Under the pieces are notes generated by a model. That model saw nothing but the letters and a program-made list of their open reading frames with translations, had not been told where the DNA came from and ran no database searches. A program made the position numbers and the translations under genes. A stretch of 64,000 bases of DNA from Alphaproteobacteria bacterium. GTDB lineage: Bacteria > Pseudomonadota > Alphaproteobacteria > UBA8366 > GCA-2717185. Shown one piece after another: positions 51,204 through 59,836 of the stretch (position 1 is its first letter; each line of letters begins with the position of its first letter). Location of the stretch: positions 1 through 64,000 of the forward strand of contig WLWY01000008.1 of the NCBI GenBank assembly GCA_012103325.1, read 5' to 3'.

Positions 51204-51300
51204 CTTCACCCGAGGGCCTATGCAGCAACGAGGGCGATTGCCACCAACATGTCACCTCGGGTCGAGCCCGAGTATGACGACGAAGAGGAGGACGGGACGG

Positions 51301-52062
51301 CTACGTCTCCTTGCCAACATCCCCGCTTCGCAACTTTTCCGCCGAAGAACCGGAGCCCGACGCGTAATCGTCGGCACTGACTTTTGCCCACGTGTTGCCG
51401 AGATGATCCGACAGCAGGGTCGAAAGCCTGTCCGCGTTTCGGGTTTCCAGCGCCGCGATGATCTCTTCATGCTGGTCGACCGCCTCGTGCCATAAGGTAT
51501 TGCGCTGGTTCGATCGGTAGCGGATCCGATAAACCCGGGCGTTCACCTGCTCGTGGGTCTCCATCAAGGCCGCATTCCGGCTCGCGGCAATAATGCTTCC
51601 GTGAATTTTCTGATTGAGTTTGAAATAGGTTAGCCGGTCCTTACGGGAGTATGCTGCGAGCATTTCGTAATGTAGGGCGCGAATTTCCGCGATCTCTTCG
51701 TCCGTAGCGTTCTCGGCAGCATGCCGTCCGCCAAGCGCCTCGAGGGCGCCGATAACCTGCAACATACCGCGCACATCTTCAGGTGCTGGGTCCGCCACGA
51801 CGGCGCCGCGGTTCGGCAGGATTTCGACCAGTTTTTCACTTTCAAGAATCTTCAGCGCTTCACGCAACGGCGTTCGTGAAACATTGAGCTCGCTGGCCAG
51901 TTGGCGCTCACGGATTCGCTCACCCGGCTTGAGCTTATCCTCCACGATCATATCGCGGACGGTTGTCGCCACTTGGCTGGTCAAAGGCAGTCGGGCGACA
52001 TTGTTAGACTCCGCGATCGGTAGGGTGCCGAACTTTTTTTCCGCGGAATTCTTCTCAGCCAT
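51301..52062 (-). CDS. GntR-family regulator with FCD ligand domain
   Basis: The 253-residue protein has a winged helix (VATTVRDMIVEDKLKPGERI to SRTPLREALKILESEKLVEI, residues ~28-85) and a helical FCD effector domain (~95-225) with metal-type His and Asp residues (YEMLAAY, IHGSIIAASRN, HEEIIAALETRN). FCD regulators usually respond to small organic acids. The start follows GAGGTG. It is divergent from the pdxA-like gene, and before the IS insertion it lay next to tctCBA, so either set may be its target. Confidence 0.92.
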   Translation of the reverse strand: MAEKNSAEKKFGTLPIAESNNVARLPLTSQVATTVRDMIVEDKLKPGERIRERQLASELNVSRTPLREALKILESEKLVEILPNRGAVVADPAPEDVRGMLQVIGALEALGGRHAAENATDEEIAEIRALHYEMLAAYSRKDRLTYFKLNQKIHGSIIAASRNAALMETHEQVNARVYRIRYRSNQRNTLWHEAVDQHEEIIAALETRNADRLSTLLSDHLGNTWAKVSADDYASGSGSSAEKLRSGDVGKET

Positions 52063-52113
52063 TTACACCTCGTATCGACATTTGGCTGACCTTATATCAG
52101 ATTGCGCCAACGA

Positions 52114-52129
52114 TTTGGAATGCAATATT
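52114..52129. promoter_or_regulatory. Candidate GntR operator, site 1
   Basis: TTTGGAATGCAATATT is a 13-of-16 match to the second site at 52272-52287, in the same divergent gap and close to the GntR start. The similarity to TGGTATxCCA-type FCD-regulator sites makes autoregulation plausible. It was seen by eye only. Confidence 0.3.
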
Positions 52130-52271
52130 AGAGGGCTACACATTAACAAACTCGGTAAATTTTCTTGATTAATGCGCTTGTTCATCAACAATAATCTGAA
52201 TTTTAACGCAATAATTCGCGCTTTCCTTTCGTTTGTTAGAGTTCGCTGGGGCATTCATTGACTATTTATTA

Positions 52272-52287
52272 TTTGGTATGCCATTTT
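52272..52287. promoter_or_regulatory. Candidate GntR operator, site 2
   Basis: TTTGGTATGCCATTTT contains TGGTATGCCA (52274-52283), a near-palindrome of the type bound by FCD-family GntR proteins. It lies about 50 bases upstream of the pdxA-like start, where a repressor would act. Confidence 0.35.
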
Positions 52288-52333
52288 CCCACCGCGCTGG
52301 AGAAATAGCAGTCACGACTTTAAGGACAGGTCT

Positions 52334-53347
52334 ATGAAACCCCGTATTGCTCTTATTCACGGCGACCCGGCAGGCATCGGCCCAGAACTGGTGGCCAAAC
52401 TACTGGCGGAATCTGAAGTCGCCGGTGCGGCGGACATCATTCTTGTCGGCGACCGGCATGTCTTCGAGCTCGGCCAGGAACAGGCGAATGTCACGTGCCA
52501 TATGCGCGATATCGATGCCGAGGAGCCTGAAAGCTGGCTGGACGGTGATGGCTATCCACTGGTGCCAATGGAAACGATCCTTCCCGACGAGATCGAAATC
52601 GCCACGGTGACCGAAGCCGGTGGACGCGCCAGCCTGCGCAATCTCGACCGGGCGATCGACCTCGTCACGGCGGGGCATGCGGATGCCATCCTGTTCGGCC
52701 CCTTCAACAAGGCGGCGATGCATCTGGCCGGGCTGAATGCCGAAGACGAGCACCGCTACATCGCGCGCTATTTGGGCTTCACCGGATATCATTCGGAAGT
52801 AAACATGCTGGACGAGCTGATCACGACCCGCGTGACCAGCCACATCGCCCTGAAGGACGTGGTCGCCAATATCGACCAGGATGCGGTAATCGACGCGGTG
52901 CGCCTGGCCGCCGACACACTACGGGCAACCGGTATCTCCCGCCCCCGCATCGGCGTGGCGGCGGTTAATCCCCATGCCGGCGACAATGGCAATTTCGGCA
53001 CCGAGGAAATCGACATTCTCGGCCCTGCCATTCAGCGCGCGCAGGCACTGCAGATCGACGTCGACGGGCCGTGGCCGTCGGATACGGTTTTCTTGCGTGC
53101 GCGGGACGGCCAGCTCGACGCGGTGGTGACCATGTATCACGACCAGGGGCAGATCGCGATGAAGCTCATGGGGTTCGAGCGCGGCGTTACCATCGCCGCC
53201 GGCCTGCCCCTGCCCGTCGCTACCCCCGCGCACGGAACGGCGTTCGATATTGCCGGGCGCGGCATCGCCAATCCCGGCGCCATGCGCAAGGCTTTCGATA
53301 TCCTGTGCCGCATGGGTGCCGACTATCGCACGCGGCGGAATAGCTAG
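52334..53347 (+). CDS. PdxA-family NAD-dependent dehydrogenase
   Basis: The 337-residue protein has PdxA features: HGDPAGIGPELVAKLL (~10), GPFNKAAMHLAG (~122), the metal His in a HYRY-type helix region DEHRYIARYLG (~138), VNPHAGDNGNFGTEE (~213) and YHDQGQIAMKLMGF (~275). PdxA makes the pyridoxine precursor, but paralogues act as D-threonate-phosphate dehydrogenases or in aromatic-diol oxidation. With a GntR regulator and a TctCBA transporter nearby, a catabolic paralogue is more likely. The ribosome site AAGGACAGG is good. Confidence 0.9.
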   Translation: MKPRIALIHGDPAGIGPELVAKLLAESEVAGAADIILVGDRHVFELGQEQANVTCHMRDIDAEEPESWLDGDGYPLVPMETILPDEIEIATVTEAGGRASLRNLDRAIDLVTAGHADAILFGPFNKAAMHLAGLNAEDEHRYIARYLGFTGYHSEVNMLDELITTRVTSHIALKDVVANIDQDAVIDAVRLAADTLRATGISRPRIGVAAVNPHAGDNGNFGTEEIDILGPAIQRAQALQIDVDGPWPSDTVFLRARDGQLDAVVTMYHDQGQIAMKLMGFERGVTIAAGLPLPVATPAHGTAFDIAGRGIANPGAMRKAFDILCRMGADYRTRRNS

Positions 53348-54117
53348 CCTGTCAGCCCTTTGTACACGAGCCCGATACCGAGCAGCACCAGGCTGGCAGT
53401 CAAGATGAGCCGGAATGTCCGTTGCGAGATTGCGCCCCGCAACGCGCGGCCGACAAGATAGCCCGCCATCGTCGGCACGAGCAGTACCAGCGAAAACCGT
53501 ACTGTTTCCCATGTCAGAGCGGCAGAGAATCCCAACCCGAGATAGAGCGGCACCATGCTGGCAATCGCCGTGACTGCCGCCGCGGTGACATATAGGTTCT
53601 TGTCGATGCGCAACATTGCGAAATAGACGAGAGTTGGCGTGAAAATTACAGTCGTACCGCCAAGTACACCCATCAAACCGCCCATCACGGGATTGAGCAG
53701 AGGTTCTTTGCGAGTCGACACCGAATATCGATGGGACGCCAGCGGAAGCGGGCTGAGCAGAACGACCGCAAAGCCGATCAGCAGCGCCGCGGTTTGCGGC
53801 GGCAGACCGACCAGGATCTGAGACCCGGCCACGACGCCAAAAAACAGCGCTAGATAAAAGGTCCAGAACCGACGCAACACAACACCCAGCAACCGCCCGT
53901 CGACCGCCTGCCAGAGATTGGTTGCCGCCACAGGGATCAAGGTGACCGCCGCCGCGAAAGCGGGGTCAACGACAACCGCCATCATCGGCACCACGATGCT
54001 GGGCAGCCCGCCGCCGATCAGCCCTTTGACCAGCCCGCCAAGGATGAATGCTGCCGCGATAACGATCAGGACGGTAGTGTCCTCAACCGAACCCAGCCAA
54101 AAAGAGAGTTCGAAAAT
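53344..54117 (-). CDS. TauE/SafE-family membrane permease, apparent ATT start
   Basis: This is a sulfite/anion exporter-family protein with about eight hydrophobic segments. The first in-frame GTG (53994) would remove the whole first helix. The frame is open upstream to 54117 and encodes FELSFWLGSVEDTTVLIVIA then FILGGLVKGLIGGGLP, the typical N terminus of this family. Between it and the upstream stop there is no ATG, GTG or TTG, but ATT at 54117 has AAGGGA 7 bases upstream. The product is then about 257 residues, the family norm. It ends 4 bases inside the converging pdxA-like gene end. Confidence 0.8.
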   Translation of the reverse strand: MFELSFWLGSVEDTTVLIVIAAAFILGGLVKGLIGGGLPSIVVPMMAVVVDPAFAAAVTLIPVAATNLWQAVDGRLLGVVLRRFWTFYLALFFGVVAGSQILVGLPPQTAALLIGFAVVLLSPLPLASHRYSVSTRKEPLLNPVMGGLMGVLGGTTVIFTPTLVYFAMLRIDKNLYVTAAAVTAIASMVPLYLGLGFSAALTWETVRFSLVLLVPTMAGYLVGRALRGAISQRTFRLILTASLVLLGIGLVYKGLTG

Positions 54118-54263
54118 GTTCCTGTCCCTTGTACCGCGCGGTCCCGCACCAGAACCGCGCGCCGCTTATAGCAAGCAACAAGCGGCCATGAAAATCATGA
54201 ACAGGACAGGGCCGGCGTGATACGATAATAAAAACAGAGCCATGCAGTCACGGGGAAGCGTTT

Positions 54264-55916
54264 ATGGAATATTACGATCTCGGCGCATACGCGCGCACCA
54301 TCACGACGAAATCAGAAGACGCGCAGCTTTGGTTCGACCGCGGTCTGAACTGGGTCTTTGCCTTCAATCACGGCGAAGCGATTGCGTGTTTCCAAAAAGC
54401 GCTGGAGGCCGATCCCGGCTGCGCGATGGCCTATTGGGGCGTATCCTATGCGGTCGGGCCGAACTACAATTTGCCTTGGCACCGCTACGATCCAGCCGGC
54501 CGCGCGAAAGCGCTCGAGAGCGCCTATGACGCGATGCAAGGCGCCCTGGAGAATATCGAGGGGATCACGCCCATCGAACAGGCGCTGATCCGTGCCCTTC
54601 CCGCGCGCTATCCGCAGCGCGATCCAATCGATGATCTGCGGCCCTGGGACAAAGCCTACACCGTCGCGATGCGGAAGGTGCACAAGGACTTCCCCGACGA
54701 TCTGGACGTCCGCACCGTCTTCGTCGAGGCGATCATGAATGAAACGCCGTGGAAAATGTGGGACCTCAATACAGGCGAGGTCGCCGAAGGCGCCGGCACC
54801 GTCGAGGCGCGGGAGGTTCTGGAATCCGCATTCGACAATGTACCGGCAAGCTGGGATCACCCCGGTCTGCTGCACCTCTATGTCCATCTGATGGAAATGT
54901 CACCGTTCCCGGAAAAGGCGCTACGCCACGGCGATAGGCTGCGCGATCTAGTGCCGGAAGCGGGACATCTCATTCACATGCCGACCCATATCGACGTGCT
55001 GTGCGGCAACTACCGAGACGTCGTCGTCTACAATCAGAAAGCCAGCGTCGCCGACCGCAAGTTCCTCGCGCGCGAAGGCGCACTGAACGTCTATGCGATG
55101 TATCGCACGCACAATTATCACTTCGCGATCTACGGCGCGATGTTCCTGGGGCAATACACGCCGGCGATCCAGGCCGCGCAGGAACTGATCGACACCACGC
55201 CGGAAGATTTGCTGATGGTGCCGTCGCCGCCGATGGCGGACTTCATCGAGGGCTATCTGTCGATGAAGCAGCATGTGCTGATCCGCTTCGGCAAATGGCA
55301 GGAAATCGTCGATCAGGACATGCCCGAGAACCAGGAACTGTACTGCGCCACGACGGCGATGATGCGCTACGCCAAGTCGGTCGCCTATTCCGCCATGGGT
55401 AACGTCGCGGAAGCAGACCGGGAAAAGGCAGCCTTCCTGGATGCGAGGACGAAGGTCTCGGACACGCGCCGTGTGCACAACAACATCGTGCTGGATCTGC
55501 TCGACATCGCCGAGGAGATGCTAAACGGCGAGCTGGAATACCGGCGCGGCAATTACGACGCCGCCTTCGCGCATCTGCGCAAGTCGGTCGAGTTGGACGA
55601 CGCCCTGCCCTATGACGAGCCCTGGGGCTGGATGCAGCCGACCCGGCACGCGCTCGGCGCGCTTTTGATGGAGCAAGGCCATATGGAAGAGGCCGAAGCG
55701 GTCTACCGCCAGGACCTCGGGCTGGATCAGACACTGAGCCGGGCCTGCCAGCATCCGAACAATCTTTGGAGCCTGCACGGGCTGCATGAGTGCCTGACCC
55801 GGCGCGGGGAAAAGGTCGAGGCTCTCCTGATCAAACAGCAATTGGACCAAGCCTTGGCCCGCGCCGAAGTCCAGGTGCACGCCTCCTGTTATTGCCGGCA
55901 ACAGACGGCCGCGTAA
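54264..55916 (+). CDS. TPR-repeat protein of unknown function
   Basis: The 550-residue cytoplasmic protein has TPR-like units at the N terminus (AQLWFDRGLNWVFAFNHGEA, then ACFQKALEADPGCAMAYWG, ~20-65) and C terminus (VELDDALPYDEPWGWMQPTRHALG and MEEAEAVYRQDLGLDQ, ~450-500). The middle has conserved-looking HLYVHLMEMS and HLIHMPTHIDVLCGNYRD (~215-255) with several His. Relatives of this size are widespread and uncharacterised. It is 9 bases upstream of an ABC permease gene, so the two are cotranscribed. Confidence 0.8.
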   Translation: MEYYDLGAYARTITTKSEDAQLWFDRGLNWVFAFNHGEAIACFQKALEADPGCAMAYWGVSYAVGPNYNLPWHRYDPAGRAKALESAYDAMQGALENIEGITPIEQALIRALPARYPQRDPIDDLRPWDKAYTVAMRKVHKDFPDDLDVRTVFVEAIMNETPWKMWDLNTGEVAEGAGTVEAREVLESAFDNVPASWDHPGLLHLYVHLMEMSPFPEKALRHGDRLRDLVPEAGHLIHMPTHIDVLCGNYRDVVVYNQKASVADRKFLAREGALNVYAMYRTHNYHFAIYGAMFLGQYTPAIQAAQELIDTTPEDLLMVPSPPMADFIEGYLSMKQHVLIRFGKWQEIVDQDMPENQELYCATTAMMRYAKSVAYSAMGNVAEADREKAAFLDARTKVSDTRRVHNNIVLDLLDIAEEMLNGELEYRRGNYDAAFAHLRKSVELDDALPYDEPWGWMQPTRHALGALLMEQGHMEEAEAVYRQDLGLDQTLSRACQHPNNLWSLHGLHECLTRRGEKVEALLIKQQLDQALARAEVQVHASCYCRQQTAA

Positions 55917-55925
55917 CGCACAATC

Positions 55926-56819
55926 ATGGCTGATGTCGACCAAAAGCTCGAGCTGACGCGCGCCGGCGCGCATGTCGAAACCAAGTGGGATGCCTTCCTG
56001 CATCTCATCCGGCGCTTTCCGCTGGGTGCAATCGGCGCGGTAATCGTTACGGTCTTCGTTCTCTGCGCCCTCTTTGCGGATGTGATCGCGCCACACGATC
56101 CTCTGCAAACCAGCGCCCCCCTTTCCCTGCTCGCGCCGAACGATGTTCATCCGATGGGCGCCGACTTCATGGGCCGTGACATGCTGAGCCGCATCATTCA
56201 CGGTGCGCAAATCTCGCTCGCGGTCGGCGTGTTTTCCGTCCTGCTCGGCGGCATCACCGGTGTTTTGATCGGCTTGATGTCCGGCTTTCTGATGGGCTGG
56301 TTCGATCTGATCATGCAGCGCATCATCGACATCATGCAGGCGCTGCCACTGCTCGTCCTGGCACTGGTAATGGCGGCGTCGCTCGGCCCTTCGCTGGAAA
56401 ACACCATCATCGCAATTTCCATCCCCCTGGTGCCGGACGTCGCGCGCGTCGTCCGGTCCAGCACGCTGGCGCTGCGCGAAATGCCCTTCGTCGAGGCAGC
56501 GCGCGCCGCCGGCATGGGCGAAATCCGCATCGCCCTGAAACAGGTTCTGCCCAACATTCTGGCGCCGCTGATTGTGATCGGCACCGCCCAACTCGGCTCT
56601 GCGATCCTGGTCGAGGCCTCACTCTCGTTCCTCGGCCTCGGCGTACCGGAACCCTACCCGTCCTGGGGCCGCATGCTGTCGGAGTCCGCCGCGGAATATG
56701 TCCGCGTCGCGCCCTGGCTTGTCATCTTCCCCGGCCTCGCCATCAGCGCCGCGGTGTTTGGCACCAACCTGCTCGGCGACGCCATACGCGACATACTGGA
56801 TCCAAGGCAGCGGCGTTAG
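55926..56819 (+). CDS. ABC transporter permease, DppC/OppC type (orphan)
   Basis: This is the inner-membrane subunit of a peptide/nickel-type importer. The 297-residue protein has a cytoplasmic N terminus, six hydrophobic segments (from ~32), the MGADFMGRDMLSRIIHG segment (~76) and the EAA loop EAARAAGMGEIRIALKQVLPN (~190) that contacts the ATPase. DppC needs a second permease (DppB), one or two ATPases and a binding protein; none is in the window. It follows a TPR gene instead. It may serve a system encoded elsewhere. Confidence 0.9.
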   Translation: MADVDQKLELTRAGAHVETKWDAFLHLIRRFPLGAIGAVIVTVFVLCALFADVIAPHDPLQTSAPLSLLAPNDVHPMGADFMGRDMLSRIIHGAQISLAVGVFSVLLGGITGVLIGLMSGFLMGWFDLIMQRIIDIMQALPLLVLALVMAASLGPSLENTIIAISIPLVPDVARVVRSSTLALREMPFVEAARAAGMGEIRIALKQVLPNILAPLIVIGTAQLGSAILVEASLSFLGLGVPEPYPSWGRMLSESAAEYVRVAPWLVIFPGLAISAAVFGTNLLGDAIRDILDPRQRR

Positions 56820-57580
56820 ATCACAAGCTCCACCGGCACGCCGCGCACATCCATTTCATATTCCAACCCGACGACAGGCGGGCGGGCGTAGTACCAGGTA
56901 AGGCCAGCGGGCGTCGCACCACGGCCAACCATTTCATCGGCGAGGAACGGGTGCAGATCATGCACCGTATAGACTTGCGTCGTCGTCGCCTGCGCCCAGC
57001 CGACACCAAGCGCAGTCATGCGGGTTTCCATCGCGCCCAGCACATAGAGTGCCTTTTCTCGCATCGCCGCGTCCGACGTATCGCCCAGCTTGATGATGCG
57101 CTGTTCGTAGCCCCCCGGCCCTTCCGGCGCTTCGCCCGAACCGGCAATGACGAAACTGGGATCAGCGCGTCCCGGTACGACGGAGTCCGCGGGCACGGTG
57201 TAGCAGAAGGCTTCAAAGGCGGGTTCCGGCGGCCCGTCGAGTTCCGGGCAGACATTAGACCGCGCGACCGGGTTCTCGTCGTCCTTGAAGATGCCCCAGC
57301 GTTCCAAAGTCCCGACATAAACGCGGTTGAAATCGATGAAACCCTGCTCGGTGAAGGGGGCCGGCGAACGAAGCTCGCAGGCACAAAACGACGTGAAGGG
57401 CCGTCCCCTCGCCGTCAGATGCGCCTCGATGGCCTGAAAGCCCTCGACCATGGGCAACCGCTTGGCGAAACGCACCCTTTCGATGGCATAGCCCGGCTGC
57501 GCGGCGACGCCGCCCGAATACTGAAAGGGTCCGCGCACATAGCGGTAGTTTCCCGCCTCGAAGACCGCCGTTTCCGCCAT
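56816..57580 (-). CDS. RidA-like hypothetical protein, possible tandem fold
   Basis: The 254-residue protein has no exact family that I recognise. The C-terminal part (~165-250; EKALYVLGAMETRMTALGVG, then QVYTVHDLHPFLADEMVGR) looks like a YjgF/RidA half, and the N-terminal part (FQYSGGVAAQPG, then GFQAIEAHLTARGRPF and FIDFNRVYVGTLERWG) may be another. It has Cys-containing TSFCACELRSP (~64). It is 36 bases after the CobW-like gene on the same strand, likely one operon. Function is not assigned. Confidence 0.65.
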   Translation of the reverse strand: MAETAVFEAGNYRYVRGPFQYSGGVAAQPGYAIERVRFAKRLPMVEGFQAIEAHLTARGRPFTSFCACELRSPAPFTEQGFIDFNRVYVGTLERWGIFKDDENPVARSNVCPELDGPPEPAFEAFCYTVPADSVVPGRADPSFVIAGSGEAPEGPGGYEQRIIKLGDTSDAAMREKALYVLGAMETRMTALGVGWAQATTTQVYTVHDLHPFLADEMVGRGATPAGLTWYYARPPVVGLEYEMDVRGVPVELVI

Positions 57581-57616
57581 GATACCGCTCCCGTGTTTGT
57601 TTGATTGAATTCGATC

Positions 57617-58591
57617 TTATGCGACCGCGGACGCGCGCGCCACGAAGGCGGACAGCGCATTCTCCAGCGCAATTTTTTCGATATTTCGAGTAATGAACAC
57701 GATACGCGTCGTCCGTGTCTCGTCCGGCCATGCGTCAAGTTCGACCGGCGGGTGGAAGACATGCTGCACACCATGCACAACGACGGGGCCATTGCGGCCG
57801 GCCACATTTAGGATACCCTTCACGCGCAGCAGATCGGAGCCGCGCAGCGAGGCGATCGATTCCAGCCAGGATTTGACCGCTTCCCATGGCAGCGGCTCAT
57901 CGATGGTCAGGGCGAAGGAATTAATCGCCGTGTCGCCGCCATGATCGTGGCCATGATGCAACCACGCCGTCAGATCCCTCTCCCCGCCCGGGCCAGTGCC
58001 GAAAAGAATATCCGGACTCGCCTTGCCATGATCGATCTCGCTCAGCGGCGCACTGGGATTGACCGCACGCACCCGCTCTTTTAGCGCAGCGGCCGCCGCC
58101 GGGGACGACAGATCCGACTTGGTCAGCAGCAAGTGGTCGGCCAGCGCAATCTGTTTCACGCATTCCTCGAATTCGTCCAGCTGGCCCGCCGCATTGACGG
58201 CGTCGACCGTCGCCACGATCCGCTCAAGCGCGTAATGCTGCTGCAGGCGCGGCTCCGACATCAAGGTTTGCAGAATGGGCGCGGGATCGGCCAGCCCTGT
58301 CGTCTCGACGATGGTTTTGGAAAAGGCCGGCAGGTCGCCGCGCTCAACCCGGTGTTCCAGATCGATCAGCGTATCCACCAGATCGCCGCGGATCGAACAG
58401 CAGATGCAGCCGTTTTCCAACAGCACCGTATCCTCGAAGGCCTGCTCGATGAGCAGATGATCAAGCCCGATCTCGCCGAATTCGTTCACGATGACGGCGG
58501 TATCCGCCATGCCCGGCTGCCGGACGATGTGGTTGAGCAGCGTCGTCTTCCCGCTGCCGAGGAAACCGGTAATAATCGAAACAGGTATCAT
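57617..58591 (-). CDS. CobW/COG0523-family GTPase
   Basis: These G3E GTPases act as metal chaperones or insertases, often for zinc or cobalt enzymes. The 324-residue protein has Walker A GFLGSGKTTLLN (~8), the metal-binding CxCC in ENGCICCSIRGD (~60), VETTGLADPAP (~95), LLTKSDL in place of NKxD (~155), a His-rich spacer (LHHGHDHGGD, ~212) and the C-terminal CobW_C domain (~240-315). It is first in the operon with the RidA-like gene and 29 bases divergent from the LVIVD gene. The client metalloprotein is unknown. Confidence 0.92.
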   Translation of the reverse strand: MIPVSIITGFLGSGKTTLLNHIVRQPGMADTAVIVNEFGEIGLDHLLIEQAFEDTVLLENGCICCSIRGDLVDTLIDLEHRVERGDLPAFSKTIVETTGLADPAPILQTLMSEPRLQQHYALERIVATVDAVNAAGQLDEFEECVKQIALADHLLLTKSDLSSPAAAAALKERVRAVNPSAPLSEIDHGKASPDILFGTGPGGERDLTAWLHHGHDHGGDTAINSFALTIDEPLPWEAVKSWLESIASLRGSDLLRVKGILNVAGRNGPVVVHGVQHVFHPPVELDAWPDETRTTRIVFITRNIEKIALENALSAFVARASAVA

Positions 58592-58620
58592 AACGCCGAC
58601 CCTACTGCCGGAGGATAAAT

Positions 58621-59832
58621 ATGGGCAAGGACGAAGCCTACAACATGCGCCTGATCGCCCATGACACCCTCAACGGGTTCGGCAATGGCGGCGAAGGCAT
58701 GTCGATGCAGGTCACCGGAGACGGCCGGCGGGTGATGTGGATCGCGCACGAATCCGCGCCGACGAATTTCACCGGCGTGGATGTCACCGACCCTCGGAAG
58801 CCGCGCGTCATCTGTCAGACGCAACTGCCGCACAACCGCGTGCGTTCGAACTCGTTGGAAGTCACCGGCGACATCTTGGCCGTCGCCTATCAGACCGCCG
58901 TGCATGGCGAGACGCCGGCCGGCGTCGAGCTGTTCGACATCGCCGACCCGGAGAATCCCAAATCGATTTCCTTCTTCGATCGCTCCGGGCCACATTCGCG
59001 CGGCGTGCATGCGCTCTGGTTCGTTGACGGCGAATACATCCACTGCACCAGTGGAGCCGCCGACTTCACCCCACACAACCCAAAGGACGATCAGATCTAC
59101 ACGATCATCGACGTCCGCGATCCGGCAAAACCGTCCGAAGTCGGGCGTTGGTGGTATCCCGGCACGATGGAGGGCGAAGATACGCCCGCCCCGACGCGCC
59201 ATCCGCAGTTCGATTCCGGTTTTCGCATGCACAACACCAACGTCTATCCGGACCGGCCGGATCGCGCCTATCTCGGCTGCCTCGACGGCGGAACGGCGAT
59301 CCTCGACATCGCGGATATGTCCAAGCCGCAGCTGATTTCGAACTGGAACCCGCATCCGCCCTATCCCGGCTTCTGCCATACCGCACTGCCCTTACTGGAC
59401 CGTGACCTGTTGATCGTTGCCGACGAATGCGTGCGCGACAACGGCGCCGACTGGCCGAAGCTGACCTGGATCGTGGATGCCCGGGACGAAACCAACCTGG
59501 TGCCGATCAGCACCTTTCCGATGCCGCCCGTGGAAGAGTTCGGCAACCGCGGCGGCCGCTACGGGTCGCACAACCTGCACGAAAACCGGCCGGGACCCGC
59601 CTTCCGCTCGGACACGATCATCTTCGCAACCTTCTTCAACGGCGGCGTTCGGGCCTATGACACATCGAACCCGTTCCAGCCGAAGGAAGTCGCGTCCTTC
59701 GTACCAGCCCCACCGGAAGGATCTAGAACCGGCGCGATCCAGATCAACGACGTCTATGTCGACGAAAACGCGATCGTCTACACAATCGACCGCCATAGCG
59801 GCGGCCTGTACATTCTGGAAGCCGATATCTAA
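58621..59832 (+). CDS. LVIVD-repeat beta-propeller protein
   Basis: The 403-residue protein is built of repeats of the type GVELFDIADPENPKSISFF and TIIDVRDPAKPSEVGRWW, matching LVIVD propeller blades, with about six blades. Several conserved His-containing loops (RGVHALWFVDGEYIHC, FCHTALPLL, GSHNLHEN) could form a metal or substrate site in the centre. There is no signal peptide, so it appears cytoplasmic, unusual for this class. GGAGG precedes the ATG. It is divergent from a CobW-like GTPase gene, which raises the idea that it is the metal client. Confidence 0.82.
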   Translation: MGKDEAYNMRLIAHDTLNGFGNGGEGMSMQVTGDGRRVMWIAHESAPTNFTGVDVTDPRKPRVICQTQLPHNRVRSNSLEVTGDILAVAYQTAVHGETPAGVELFDIADPENPKSISFFDRSGPHSRGVHALWFVDGEYIHCTSGAADFTPHNPKDDQIYTIIDVRDPAKPSEVGRWWYPGTMEGEDTPAPTRHPQFDSGFRMHNTNVYPDRPDRAYLGCLDGGTAILDIADMSKPQLISNWNPHPPYPGFCHTALPLLDRDLLIVADECVRDNGADWPKLTWIVDARDETNLVPISTFPMPPVEEFGNRGGRYGSHNLHENRPGPAFRSDTIIFATFFNGGVRAYDTSNPFQPKEVASFVPAPPEGSRTGAIQINDVYVDENAIVYTIDRHSGGLYILEADI

Positions 59833-59836
59833 GTCG

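Noticed and set aside
49921-51210. A ten-base target duplication around the IS element
   Set aside because: The flanks agree at only seven of ten positions, partly within the terminal repeat itself.
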